Shown: positions 27,282 to 36,121, numbered from the stretch's first letter. The stretch: 64,000 nucleotides of DNA from UBA668 sp041918155 (GCA_041918155.1 JAYRWH010000010.1:60926-124925); one strand, 5' to 3'. Made by a program: numbers and translations. The notes: a model not told the origin generated them from the sequence alone.

Positions 27282-27287
27282 TAGGCT
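27282..27287 (+). promoter_or_regulatory. -10 box TAGGCT for the ProA-like gene
   Basis: The box is at -13 to -8 from the ATG at 27295. With the minus-strand box at 27272-27267 it forms a very compact divergent promoter. Confidence 0.45.
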
Positions 27288-27294
27288 CGCGTCG

Positions 27295-28707
27295 ATGACT
27301 GGGCAGCAGCTGCAATCACTCACCAAGGGCGAGCGGATCGTTTACGGCGGCGACCGCTACACGACCGTGACCGCCGAACTCGCGGCCGCCTTCCAACGAG
27401 GCGACCGCCTCGTCGTGGTGCACGAGACCGGCGACCTGCTGCACCTGCCCGCGGCCGAACACGCCGTCGCCGCCGCAGCGGTGGGCCGGGCGACGAGAGC
27501 GTTCACCGAGCTCACTGCAGTAACCGACGAGCAAATCAGTGGCTTCTTCGAGCGCTTCGCCGCGCTCCTGGAGGACGACACGGCCTTCGCCCGGATCGCC
27601 GCGGCCAACGAAGCCGACGTGCAACAAGCAACGCAGCGCGGCCGCGCCACCGGCCGCCTCACGCTCAGTGCGAAGATGCGCGTCGACATGATCGACGGCC
27701 TGCGCTCATGGCGCGACATCCCCACGCGGCGTAGCCAGCAGGTGGGCGAGGTGCGCCACGAACACTGGACCGTGCAGCAGTGGCGCGATCCGCTCGGCGT
27801 GGTTGGCTTCGTGTTCGAGGGTCGCCCCAACGTGTTCGCCGACGCAACCGGCGTGCTGCGCACCGGCAATACCGTCGTGTTCCGTATCGGCAGCGACGCG
27901 CTCGGCACGGCCCGGGCGATCATGCAACATGCCGTCGAGCCCGCGCTCGCCCAAGCGGGCCTCCCGCACGGCGCCGTCGCGCTCGTCGACTCCGCCGCCC
28001 ACGCCGCCGGGTGGGCGCTGTTCGCCGACACGCGCCTCGGGCTCGCCGTCGCCCGCGGTTCGGGCGCGGCCGTCGCCCAGTTGGGCGCCGTGGCCCGCCA
28101 GCACGGCGTACCCGTCAGCCTGCACGGCACCGGTGGTGCGTGGCTCATCGCCGGCGCCACCGCCGACGCAACCCGGTTCACGCAGTCGATCCGCCACAGC
28201 CTCGACCGCAAGGTGTGCAACACGGTGAACGTCGTGTGCATCCCACGCGAACGGGCCACGGAACTCGTGCCCGCGTTTCACGCCGCGGCCCAAGAGGCGG
28301 CCGCCGCCCGCAGCGCCGAACCCGTCATCCACGAACTCCAACCCGACGACCCCCTACTCGCCCACGAGTTCGAGTGGGACGTCGTGCCCGAGGTGGCGCT
28401 GCTCGTCGTCGACGACGTCGCCCACGCCGTGCAGCAGTGCAACGCGTACAGCCCGCACTTCGTCGCCAGCCTGATCAGCGACGACCCGGCCGAGCACGAG
28501 TGGTTCTACCGCGCCGTTGATGCCCCGTTCGTGGGCGACGGCTTCACCCGCTGGGTGGACGGCCAGTTCGCCCTGCTGCAGCCCGAGCTGGGGCTCTCCA
28601 ACTGGCAGGCCGGCCGGCTGTTCGGGCGTGGGGGAGTGCTCTCGGGCGACTCCGTGTACACCGTGCGCCTACGGGCGCAGGTCAGCGACCCGTCGCTGCA
28701 CCGCTGA
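27295..28707 (+). CDS. Glutamate-5-semialdehyde dehydrogenase (ProA)-like aldehyde dehydrogenase
   Basis: A 470-aa protein, about 50 longer than typical ProA. Residues 1-55 are an extra N-terminal segment (KGERIVYGGDRYTTV, VVVHETGDLLHLP). The rest follows ProA: DPLGVVGFVFEGRPNVFADA, the nucleotide region TGNTVVFRIGSDAL, the catalytic cysteine in LDRKVCNTVNVV, and a C-terminus (RLFGRGGVLSGDSVYTVR) that departs from the usual ProA ending. It would reduce an acyl phosphate with NADPH as in proline synthesis. The divergence and lack of proB nearby leave open a different acyl phosphate substrate. Confidence 0.75.
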   Translation: MTGQQLQSLTKGERIVYGGDRYTTVTAELAAAFQRGDRLVVVHETGDLLHLPAAEHAVAAAAVGRATRAFTELTAVTDEQISGFFERFAALLEDDTAFARIAAANEADVQQATQRGRATGRLTLSAKMRVDMIDGLRSWRDIPTRRSQQVGEVRHEHWTVQQWRDPLGVVGFVFEGRPNVFADATGVLRTGNTVVFRIGSDALGTARAIMQHAVEPALAQAGLPHGAVALVDSAAHAAGWALFADTRLGLAVARGSGAAVAQLGAVARQHGVPVSLHGTGGAWLIAGATADATRFTQSIRHSLDRKVCNTVNVVCIPRERATELVPAFHAAAQEAAAARSAEPVIHELQPDDPLLAHEFEWDVVPEVALLVVDDVAHAVQQCNAYSPHFVASLISDDPAEHEWFYRAVDAPFVGDGFTRWVDGQFALLQPELGLSNWQAGRLFGRGGVLSGDSVYTVRLRAQVSDPSLHR

Positions 28708-28713
28708 CCGGCG

Positions 28714-30741
28714 TCAGCGCCAGTAGCCGGTGACGTCGATGATGATGTGCGTCGCGGCCGTGGAATAGATACAGATCTCGCCGTTGGAGGACAGCGCCAC
28801 CTGCATGCCGCTCGGCACGACACGGTTCAGCTCGAAGTTCAGTGAGGCCACATTCGGTGTGGTGCCGCACGCCGAGATGCGCAGAGAGCCACCACCCGTG
28901 GGGAAGACCGACGCCACGTTCAGCGATACTGCCTTGGCGCTTGCGGGGATGCCGCGCTGGCCGCCCAGGACGAGGCGGTAGGTGTAGCCGGCGGCGAGTG
29001 CCATTCCGCCGGTGCCCAGGTTCATCTCCGTCCGAAACACGTCGCGGGTGTCGGTGACACGAGTGGGCGTGGTGGGAACGATCGAGCCGGTGCCGCCCGC
29101 GGTGAAGTACCCGAGCACATCGACCTTCAGGTCGACGGCCTTCAGCGCGTACACGCACAGCTGCCCGGCGGTGTTGAGCGGGACGATCGCGAAGTTCGAG
29201 CGGATGACCGCCACCATTGGGTTCACGTTCGACACGACTGGCAGGGTGCCGCCGCATGGGTAGGCGGTCATGAAGCTGTTCGCCCCCGGGTACAGGCCGG
29301 TGATGATCACGGCCACCGCCGTCGCGCCGTCGGGCACGCCGACACCAGCATCGTTGAGGTCGACGGAGATCGTCTGGCCTTCGCTCATGCGCCCCGTCGC
29401 GTTGAGACGGGTGGTGGTGTTGATCAACGGCGTCGGAGTGAGTGCGTTGTAGCTGCTGGCCGAGTCGGCGCGGAAGTACCCGTTGATATCGACGATCAAG
29501 TCCGTGTCCACAGGGGAGTAGAAGCAGATCGAGCCGTCCGCACTCAACGGGAAGATGCCCGCATTGGAGACGATCTCACTCGTGAGGAAGTTCATGCTCG
29601 ATGCCACCGGCATCGGCGAGGAGCAGTTGTACACCGTCACGAAGCCAGGCCCGGCCGGGCCGACCACGGTGATGTTGGCACTGATCGCCGTGGCGTCGGT
29701 CGGCATGTTCACCGTGCCGGTGACCTTGACCTTCTTGATCGTCTTGGCCAGCAGCTTGGTGATGCGCTGGTTGATACGGCTGTCGCCGAAGCGGTAGGGG
29801 CTGACGGGGGTGTAGGCCGAGGCGGGCCCGGCAGGCTCGACAGAGGGAACCGGCATCACGCCCGTGGCCGCCGTCGGATCGACGGTGAACGACCACCTGA
29901 CGGTGCGGGCCTGGGTGGTGATGGTGACCGTGTAGAGGCCCGGCGAGAGCGCGTTGCGAGGGATCACCGTGACGGCGTTGTCGTAGGCGAGGATCTGGCT
30001 GGCGGTGCCGCTCGTGTTGCCGCTGAAGAGGCGGCAGGTCTGTAGCGCGCCGGTGGGGCCGCTGATGGTGGCCGAGGCCGAGGTAACGGGCTCGGGCATC
30101 ATCGCGATCACCGGTAGGCCGGCGGTGCCGGACCAACCCGAGCAGAAGTCGAGCGGGTTCGGCGACTCGGTGACGAACGTGGACAGGTTGGTGGTGGTGC
30201 CGTTGCCGGGGAAGAGGATCGGCGTGGACGGGCGCCGACCACTGCCGAGCCCGCTGATGATGTCCATCGTCGCCCCGGAGTGCCACCCGGTGGCGGTGGA
30301 CGACTGGTCGCACTTGCCGAAGCCGACGCTGGCGAGGTTGTAGCGCAGGATGCCGATCGCGTGGAATGGCCCGGTCATCCACAGTTCGATGTGGGAGCGC
30401 ACCGAGGCGCCGTAGCTCGTGCTCACGGCCACGTTGCCGTTGTTGCCGGCGGTATCGCCGCTGGCCGTATAGCCCGCCTTGCCGGGGGTTTCGTCGTGGG
30501 TGATGCCGTTGTAGAGCATGTAGCACGAGTGGTTGTAGGCACCACCGCTGAGGTTCGCGTTCTCGACCACCGGGCCGAGCCCGGCCATCGCGCGGTAGTA
30601 GTTCGTGGTGGTCAACCAGTTGGCGTCGGCGCCGATGAACGGGGGAACGGGATCAGCCGCGACAGCCGGTGTGACATGGGTGAGGGTCAGCGCCGAGAGC
30701 GCGGTCGCCAACACCGCCAGGACTGCTGTTTTGCGTGCCAT
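28714..30741 (-). CDS. Secreted CAP/SCP-like protein with three C-terminal beta-domain repeats
   Basis: A 675-aa exported protein. The signal peptide ends near residue 28 (TPAVA-AD). Residues about 35-205 form a CAP-like domain (TNYYRAMAGLGPV, YMLYNGITHDETPGKAGY, WMTGPFHAIGIL). A short Ig-like stretch follows. Three repeats of about 115 residues (roughly 312-425, 430-548, 555-675) each end with the motif DxxGYF/W, preceded by a G-x-I/L-C-x-Y strand. These repeats are frequent in secreted proteins of Ilumatobacter-like actinomycetes, but I know no assigned function; adhesion or wall binding is a guess. A purine-rich GGAGAG precedes the start. Confidence 0.75.
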   Translation of the reverse strand: MARKTAVLAVLATALSALTLTHVTPAVAADPVPPFIGADANWLTTTNYYRAMAGLGPVVENANLSGGAYNHSCYMLYNGITHDETPGKAGYTASGDTAGNNGNVAVSTSYGASVRSHIELWMTGPFHAIGILRYNLASVGFGKCDQSSTATGWHSGATMDIISGLGSGRRPSTPILFPGNGTTTNLSTFVTESPNPLDFCSGWSGTAGLPVIAMMPEPVTSASATISGPTGALQTCRLFSGNTSGTASQILAYDNAVTVIPRNALSPGLYTVTITTQARTVRWSFTVDPTAATGVMPVPSVEPAGPASAYTPVSPYRFGDSRINQRITKLLAKTIKKVKVTGTVNMPTDATAISANITVVGPAGPGFVTVYNCSSPMPVASSMNFLTSEIVSNAGIFPLSADGSICFYSPVDTDLIVDINGYFRADSASSYNALTPTPLINTTTRLNATGRMSEGQTISVDLNDAGVGVPDGATAVAVIITGLYPGANSFMTAYPCGGTLPVVSNVNPMVAVIRSNFAIVPLNTAGQLCVYALKAVDLKVDVLGYFTAGGTGSIVPTTPTRVTDTRDVFRTEMNLGTGGMALAAGYTYRLVLGGQRGIPASAKAVSLNVASVFPTGGGSLRISACGTTPNVASLNFELNRVVPSGMQVALSSNGEICIYSTAATHIIIDVTGYWR

Positions 30742-30872
30742 TCCGTTCGCTCTCCGGTCTTCCCCGACGCTTGTTTCATCGGCCGCAGCGGCGGGGTGCT
30801 GTATCTGTCCGCGGTAGATTTGACCAATTCTTGAGGTACCCCGTAGGCGCTCTGTGAAGACCCGCGTGGCGC

Positions 30873-30878
30873 TAATGT
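30873..30878 (+). promoter_or_regulatory. -10 box TAATGT for leaderless M1 peptidase gene
   Basis: The box occupies exactly -12 to -7 from the GTG at 30885. A TTGACC at 30819-30824 farther upstream may belong to a second, leadered promoter. Confidence 0.5.
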
Positions 30879-30884
30879 TCCTCC

Positions 30885-32309
30885 GTGAGCCACCGCTGGA
30901 GTCTGTTCGCGCTCTGCGTGCTCGTCGCCTGTGCCCCCGACCCCGGAGTGCGGTCGCGGCGCGTGGATCCCATCGGCTCGGTCGACCCGACCGCGCCGCC
31001 GACGGTGCCCATCGCCGGCGTCGAGGGCGTCGGCGACGCCTTGTTCCCCGACCTCGGCAACCCTGGCCTCGATGTCGCCCACTACGACGTCGCCCTGTCC
31101 TACGTGCCTGGCTCGGGGCTCGTCGCGGGCGTGGTCACGCTCGACATCGTGCTTACCACCGCTCGCGACACGATCACGCTCGATTCACTCGGGCCGATCG
31201 TCAGCGAGGTGGAGGTCGACGGCAGCGCTGTCCCGTACGAGGCTCAACCGCCCGAGCTCCTCATCGACATCCCAGATTCCGCCGCCGGCGACCAGCTGCA
31301 GGTGGCCGTGCGGTACGAGGTGCGGCCCCAGTCGATGGCCTCCGACACCGGTATCTCCCTCGGCTGGTTCGAGACCCCCATGGGTTCGTATGTGCTCAAC
31401 GAGCCTGAGGGCGCCCGCTTCTGGCTGCCGTGCAACGATCACCCGAGCGACAAGGCGTCGTACACGTTCCACATCACCGTTCCCATCGGCACGGTGGCCG
31501 TCGCCAACGGCGCGCTCACCGACCGCCAGGTGGGTCTTGCCGAGGAGACCTTCGTGTGGCGCGAAGAGCGGCCGATGGCCACCTACCTCGTGCAGGTTCT
31601 GACGGGCGACTACGTGCTCGTCGAGGCCACCGGGCCGCACGGGCTGCCGCTCACCAGCGCCGTCCTGGACGCCGACCGCGAACTCGCCCAACCCTCGCTC
31701 GACCTGATCGGTGAGCAGATCGCGTTCTTCGAGACCCAAATGGGGCCATACCCGCTCGATCGCTACGGCATCGCCATCACCGACAGCTACCCCGGCCTGG
31801 CGATGGAGACCCAGGAGCGGTCGATGTTCAGCCGCGACGACGTCCTCGGCCCGTACCCGCCGGCCGATCTCTACGCCCACGAACTCGCCCACCAATGGTT
31901 CGGTGATGCGGTGACCGTCGAGGAGTGGGGCGACATCTGGCTCAACGAGTCGTTCGCCACCTACGCCGCCTGGCTGTGGATGGAGCACGAGGGGGCGTCG
32001 CTCGACGCGCTCGCCGAAGGGGCCTTGGCGACCCGGTACCCCGGTTCCACGGGTCATCCGAGCGTGTCCGAGATGTTCGGGTACAACAGCTACGACGGTG
32101 GTGCGGTGGTGCTGCACGCACTGCGCAAGGAGATCGGCGACGAAGCATTCTTCACCGTGCTGCGCAGATGGGTGGCGGAGAACAACGGCACCGCGCGCAG
32201 CACCGACGACTTCATCGCGCTCGCCGAGGACGTGGCCGGCGAGTCGCTCACCAACTTCTTCGCCACATGGCTGTTCGCCACGACGTTGCCTACCCAGTTC
32301 CCCCGGTGA
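30885..32309 (+). CDS. M1-family zinc metallopeptidase (aminopeptidase N-like), lipoprotein
   Basis: A 474-aa protein with an N-terminal lipoprotein signal (HRWSLFALCVLVAC; lipobox LVAC), so it acts at the outer face of the membrane. It has the M1 beta-domain and then the catalytic domain with HELAHQWFGD (HExxH), the distal zinc ligand in NESFATYAAW and the exopeptidase-type loop GLAMETQERSMF. It is shorter than full-length aminopeptidase N and lacks the large C-terminal domain, as in many bacterial secreted M1 proteins. The GTG start has a perfectly placed -10 box. The 3' end overlaps the convergent oxidoreductase by 20 bp. Confidence 0.88.
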   Translation: MSHRWSLFALCVLVACAPDPGVRSRRVDPIGSVDPTAPPTVPIAGVEGVGDALFPDLGNPGLDVAHYDVALSYVPGSGLVAGVVTLDIVLTTARDTITLDSLGPIVSEVEVDGSAVPYEAQPPELLIDIPDSAAGDQLQVAVRYEVRPQSMASDTGISLGWFETPMGSYVLNEPEGARFWLPCNDHPSDKASYTFHITVPIGTVAVANGALTDRQVGLAEETFVWREERPMATYLVQVLTGDYVLVEATGPHGLPLTSAVLDADRELAQPSLDLIGEQIAFFETQMGPYPLDRYGIAITDSYPGLAMETQERSMFSRDDVLGPYPPADLYAHELAHQWFGDAVTVEEWGDIWLNESFATYAAWLWMEHEGASLDALAEGALATRYPGSTGHPSVSEMFGYNSYDGGAVVLHALRKEIGDEAFFTVLRRWVAENNGTARSTDDFIALAEDVAGESLTNFFATWLFATTLPTQFPR

Positions 32310-33681
32310 GCCGCGCCAGTGCCGCCTCGCGCCACTTCGACCGCGTTCCCCGGCGCTCCTCGCTGCGGTCGAGGCCCTTGGGTACCACCATCAGGGTGTT
32401 GATGCCGAGGTAGCGCAACGGTTCCGGCTCCCACCTGCGCGAGCGGTGGCCCACCCACGGCAGGCTCACCAGGTCGGTGTCGGCGCCAGTGATGAGGTCG
32501 GCCAGTGTGCGCCCGGCGAGGTTGGTCGTGCCCACCCCGTCGCCGACGTAGTTGCCCGCGGAGGCCAGGCCGGAGACCTCGTCGTAGGCGACATGGCACC
32601 ACCAGTCGCGGGCCGCAGCGACGGCCCCACCCCAGTGGTGGGTCACCCTCGCGTCGCCCATGTGGGGGAACAGCTCGCGCAGCGACTCGTGGATCTTGCG
32701 GTGCACGGCGGGGTTCTGCTCGAAGGCCTCCGACATCGTGCTGCCCCAGTGATACCAGGCGCCGCGCCCACCGAACGCGAAGCGGCCGTCGGCCGTGCGC
32801 TGGCCGTAGATGATCATGTGCCGCCCGTCGGCGAACGTCTCGCGAGCGGTCAGGCCGGTCTCGCGCCAGAACTCGTCGGGGAGCGGCTCGGTCGCGATCA
32901 TCAACGAGTAGATCGGCGCCACCTCGCGACCGCGGCCGGTGAGTGCTGCTGTGAACGCCTCCGTCGCGCGCACGACGACGCGGGCCTTCACCGTGCCGGC
33001 GGTGGTGACCGCGGCGCCCGGCTCGATCGCGACGACGGGGGAGTGCTCGTGGATCGTGGCTCCCATCCGCTCGACGACACGGCCCAGGCCGCGGGCCAAG
33101 CGGGCGGGGTGCACGGACGCGCAGTGGGGCGAGAACATCCCCCCTATCACGCGCGTCGCTGCGCACCGCTGCCGCGCCTCGGCGAGGTCGAGCATGAGGT
33201 AGTCCTCGTCGGTGAACCCGAACGATTGGAGATGCTCGACATGCTCGCGAGCGCGATCGAGTTGCGCCTGGTTGCGGGCCAGCGACAGGTAGCCGCCGTG
33301 CGCGAAGTCGCACTCGATGCCCTCCGCGGCCACGACCCGACCGATCTCGCCGACGGTGTCGTGCATCGCCTGTTGCAGGCGCACGGCGCCATCGCGTCCG
33401 CTCGCGGCGGCCATTGCGTCGAGCGACATGGGCAGCAGGGCCGAGCACCACCCACCGTTGCGCCCGCTGCCACCGAAGCCCACGGCCTGGGCCTCGAGCA
33501 CCACCACCTTGAGTGACGGGTCGCTCTGCAGCAGGTAGTACGCGGTCCACAGACCGGTGTACCCGCCACCCACGATCGCAACGTCGGCCTCCGCGTCGGC
33601 GGCGAGGGGCGGGCGCGCCGGCCCCCACTCGTCGACTCCGATCGTGTCGTGCCACAACGAAAGACGGCTCAGCTCGTGCAC
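32290..33681 (-). CDS. FAD-dependent amine/amino-acid oxidoreductase (DAO family)
   Basis: A 463-aa flavoprotein. The Rossmann motif DVAIVGGGYTGLWTAYYLLQ is near residue 34, then VVVLEAQAVGFGGSGRNGG, a pattern typical of the PuuB/gamma-glutamylputrescine oxidase and related DadA-like oxidases. The C-terminal FAD contact is GLASAGNYVGDGVGTTNLAGRTLADL. It probably oxidises an amine or amino acid; the substrate is unknown. The GTG start at 33681 has TAGGCT exactly at -12 to -7. The gene overlaps the M1 peptidase tail by 20 bp in convergent orientation. Confidence 0.85.
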   Translation of the reverse strand: MHELSRLSLWHDTIGVDEWGPARPPLAADAEADVAIVGGGYTGLWTAYYLLQSDPSLKVVVLEAQAVGFGGSGRNGGWCSALLPMSLDAMAAASGRDGAVRLQQAMHDTVGEIGRVVAAEGIECDFAHGGYLSLARNQAQLDRAREHVEHLQSFGFTDEDYLMLDLAEARQRCAATRVIGGMFSPHCASVHPARLARGLGRVVERMGATIHEHSPVVAIEPGAAVTTAGTVKARVVVRATEAFTAALTGRGREVAPIYSLMIATEPLPDEFWRETGLTARETFADGRHMIIYGQRTADGRFAFGGRGAWYHWGSTMSEAFEQNPAVHRKIHESLRELFPHMGDARVTHHWGGAVAAARDWWCHVAYDEVSGLASAGNYVGDGVGTTNLAGRTLADLITGADTDLVSLPWVGHRSRRWEPEPLRYLGINTLMVVPKGLDRSEERRGTRSKWREAALARLTGGTG

Positions 33682-33687
33682 GGTCCG

Positions 33688-33693
33688 AGCCTA
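33688..33693 (-). promoter_or_regulatory. -10 box TAGGCT for the FAD oxidoreductase gene
   Basis: It lies exactly at -12 to -7 from the GTG at 33681 on the minus strand. The divergent DUF2510 gene has CAGACT at 33700-33705. Confidence 0.5.
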
Positions 33694-33713
33694 TTGGGCC
33701 AGACTGCACGGCG

Positions 33714-34304
33714 ATGTCGACGCTGCCACCACCGCCGCCGGGCTGGTATCCCGATCCGGCCGTCGCCACCGGCGCGCTGAGGTACTGGACCGGCGGCTCC
33801 TGGAGCGGGCAGGTGGTTGTGCCCGGCGCGGCCGCCAAGGGCCGCGAAGCGCACCCCACGCTGCCGTTGGTGGTGGCCTTCGGGGCGCTCGTGTCGTTGG
33901 CCGTGCCCCTCGTCGCCAGCCGCTTCATCCTGCGCTCGCTAGCCACGTACCGCTGGCCGATCGCTGTCTACGTGGTGCTCGTCGCCGTGATCGGGTACGG
34001 CCCGCCGCTGCTCTTCTGGCGCTACGCGAGTCGTCGGTGGGGTAGCGGCGCGTGGCGCGCCGACGTGGGCCTCACGGCTCGGTGGGTGGACGCTGGGTGG
34101 GGCCCGCTGACCTGGCTGGCATGCTTCGGGACGCAGATCATCGTCGGCGTGATCGTCGTGCAGACGCACATCCCGATCCAGAGCAACACCGAGGGAATCC
34201 GCCAGGCACGGCACAACACCGGTTACGTCGTTCCGCTGCTCATCACCGCGGTCATCGCCGCGCCGATCGTCGAGGAGATCATCTCCGGCTCGACCCCCGA
34301 CTGA
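33714..34304 (+). CDS. DUF2510 membrane protein with truncated CPBP (CAAX-type) protease domain
   Basis: A 196-aa protein. A DUF2510 motif (PPGWYPDP...LRYWTGGSW, residues 8-31) is followed by about four TM helices. The last helix reads TAVIAAPIVEEIISG, the EE motif 1 of CPBP intramembrane proteases, but the protein stops five residues later and lacks the remaining motifs (the Arg after EE, and the later His motifs). The DNA could be restored to ...VEEIIFR by adding one T near 34288, but no further CPBP sequence follows before panC, so the 3' part is missing as well. It is probably an inactive remnant, though it may still be expressed. Confidence 0.65.
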   Translation: MSTLPPPPPGWYPDPAVATGALRYWTGGSWSGQVVVPGAAAKGREAHPTLPLVVAFGALVSLAVPLVASRFILRSLATYRWPIAVYVVLVAVIGYGPPLLFWRYASRRWGSGAWRADVGLTARWVDAGWGPLTWLACFGTQIIVGVIVVQTHIPIQSNTEGIRQARHNTGYVVPLLITAVIAAPIVEEIISGSTPD

Positions 34305-34334
34305 CCGAGGCCTCCCCCCCTCCCTCGGTTGTGT

Positions 34335-34370
34335 CCTACACCGACCACGGTCGCCCGTGGTCGGTGTAGG
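34335..34370. repeat. Dispersed hairpin repeat, copy 2 (perfect 16-bp arms), at the panC 3' end
   Basis: Arms at 34335-34350 and 34355-34370 pair perfectly over 16 bp around a 4-base loop. The sequence directly abuts the panC stop codon and can act as its terminator. The arm CCTACACCGACCACGG and its complement match the hairpin at 20948-20983. This is the strongest hairpin seen in the window. Confidence 0.75.
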
Positions 34371-35231
34371 TCACGAACGAGGGGATGACGGGGCGAGCAG
34401 GGTGTTGTCGATGAGGCGCACGTCGCCGAACCACACCGCGGTCACGGCGACCGCCGGTCCGTCGACAGTGGTGAGCGTGGCCAGTGTGTCGGGGTGCACG
34501 ATCTCGAGGTGCTCGAAGCGGGCCAGCGGCTCGGCGTGCACGACGGCGCGCCCCGTGGCCCTCAGCGCGGCCACGTCGTGCTCGCCACCGGCGAGCGCGG
34601 AGCACACCGCGGCGAGTGCGCCCGGCACACACAATGCCGCCGCCCGCTGCTCGGGCGTGAGGCGCCGGTTGCGGCTGGAGAGCGCCAGCCCGTCGGCCTC
34701 GCGCACGGTGGGCTGGGCGATGATCGCCAACCCCATGTCGAGGTCGGCCACCATGGCGCGCACGATCGTGAGCTGTTGGTAGTCCTTCTGGCCGAACAGG
34801 GCCACATGCGGTCGGGCCGCGCCGAACAGCTTGGCCACGACCGTGGTGACACCACGGAAGTGGCCGGCTCGGTGGGCGCCCTCCAGCACCTCGGCGAGCG
34901 CTCCGGGCTCGACATGGGTCTGGAAGCCCTCGGGATACATGTCGTTGGCCGTCGGCGCGTAGACCGCGTCGACGCCATGGGCAGCGCAGATCGCGAGGTC
35001 GTCATCGATCGGGCGCGGATAGGCGGCGAAATCGTCCGGGCGATTGAACTGCAGCGGGTTGACGAAGATGCTCACCACCACCACGTCGGCGTGGTCGCGG
35101 GCCCCGGTGACGAGCGCAAGATGGCCCTCGTGCAGCGCTCCCATGGTCGGTACGAGGCCGACGCGGCGGCCGGCGACGCGGTGCGCATCACTCCACGCGG
35201 AGAGCGCGGCGGGAGTCGTGAAGACCTCCAT
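34371..35231 (-). CDS. panC: Pantoate--beta-alanine ligase (pantothenate synthetase)
   Basis: A 286-aa full-length PanC of the HIGH-motif nucleotidyltransferase fold: LVPTMGALHEGHLALV (TMGALHEGH), SIFVNPLQFNRPDDFAAYPR, GVTTVVAKLFG, LFGQKDYQQLTIVRAMV and SSRNRRL. It joins pantoate to beta-alanine with ATP, the last step of vitamin B5 synthesis. It lies eight bases downstream of panB in the same direction, a clear operon. The hairpin repeat sits at its 3' end. Confidence 0.95.
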   Translation of the reverse strand: MEVFTTPAALSAWSDAHRVAGRRVGLVPTMGALHEGHLALVTGARDHADVVVVSIFVNPLQFNRPDDFAAYPRPIDDDLAICAAHGVDAVYAPTANDMYPEGFQTHVEPGALAEVLEGAHRAGHFRGVTTVVAKLFGAARPHVALFGQKDYQQLTIVRAMVADLDMGLAIIAQPTVREADGLALSSRNRRLTPEQRAAALCVPGALAAVCSALAGGEHDVAALRATGRAVVHAEPLARFEHLEIVHPDTLATLTTVDGPAVAVTAVWFGDVRLIDNTLLAPSSPRS

Positions 35232-35239
35232 CGGTGAGG

Positions 35240-36067
35240 TCAGTGGAAGCTGTGCGCGTCGTCGGGCCAGCTACCGTCGCGCACATCGCTGACGAAGGCC
35301 TCGGTGGCGCGGATGGCCTCGTTGCGCAGGTCGGCGTAGTGCTTGGTGAACTTCAGCGTGAGGTCGCTGAGCCCGAGCACGTCGTGCAGCACGAGAACCT
35401 GGCCGTCGCAGTCCGGGCCCGCGCCGATGCCGATCGTGGGGATCGAGAGCTTCTGGGTGATCTCCTTGGCCAGGTCACGCGGCACGCCCTCCACGACGAC
35501 GGCGAACGCGCCGGCCTGCTCGACGGCGTGGGCATCCTCCAGCAGGCGCTCGCGACCGCCGGCCTCGAAGCCGCTCTTCTTGCCCTGCACCTTGTGGCCG
35601 CCCATGCGGTGGTAGCTCTGCGGCGTGAGGCCGATATGGCCCACCACCGGGATGTCGACGCGGGTGATCGCTTGGATCGTGTCGGCCATCGTCATGCCGC
35701 CCTCGAGCTTCACGCACTCGGCGCCTTCCTTCATCAGGCGGATGGAGCTCTCGACGGCCTGCTGCGGGCTGACCTGGTAGCTGCCGAAGGGCAGGTCGCC
35801 AACGATGAGCGCGCTTGGCTGCGAACGGGCGACGAGGCGCACGTGGTACGCCATCTCGTCGAGCTCGACCGGGATCGTGTTGGCCGTGCCCTGCACCACC
35901 ATGCCGACGCTGTCACCGACCAAGATCATGTCGACCCCGGCCAGGTCGACGAGCCGCGCGAACGTGGCGTCGTAGGCCGTGATCATCGTGATCCGCTCAT
36001 CGAGCGCCTTCATGCGGCCGAGGTCGGGAACGGTGATCTTGCTGCGGCCCTGCGTCGTGCTGGTCAT
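35240..36067 (-). CDS. panB: 3-methyl-2-oxobutanoate hydroxymethyltransferase
   Basis: A 275-aa full-length PanB. It transfers a hydroxymethyl group from methylene-tetrahydrofolate to 2-oxoisovalerate to make ketopantoate. Conserved blocks are MITAYDATFARLVDLAGVDMILVGDSVGMVVQG, LPFGSY, VKLEGG, GHIGLTPQS and GIGAGPDCDGQVLVLHDVLG. The ATG at 36067 is preceded by a clear ribosome-binding site (GGAGGG) and fits the family N-terminus; an in-frame start at 36103 is upstream of that site. The 54-bp upstream gap contains a small hairpin at 36089-36107 (7-bp arms). It is the first gene of panB-panC. Confidence 0.95.
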   Translation of the reverse strand: MTSTTQGRSKITVPDLGRMKALDERITMITAYDATFARLVDLAGVDMILVGDSVGMVVQGTANTIPVELDEMAYHVRLVARSQPSALIVGDLPFGSYQVSPQQAVESSIRLMKEGAECVKLEGGMTMADTIQAITRVDIPVVGHIGLTPQSYHRMGGHKVQGKKSGFEAGGRERLLEDAHAVEQAGAFAVVVEGVPRDLAKEITQKLSIPTIGIGAGPDCDGQVLVLHDVLGLSDLTLKFTKHYADLRNEAIRATEAFVSDVRDGSWPDDAHSFH

Positions 36068-36121
36068 GTATGACTGCCCTCCGGGGACCGGGGTGCCATT
36101 CACCCCGACGCAGTGGGAAAC

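Noticed and set aside
30742..30884. Possible riboswitch in the leader of the CAP-repeat gene
   Set aside because: A small GC-rich hairpin and purine stretches are present, but I could not match them to a known riboswitch consensus.
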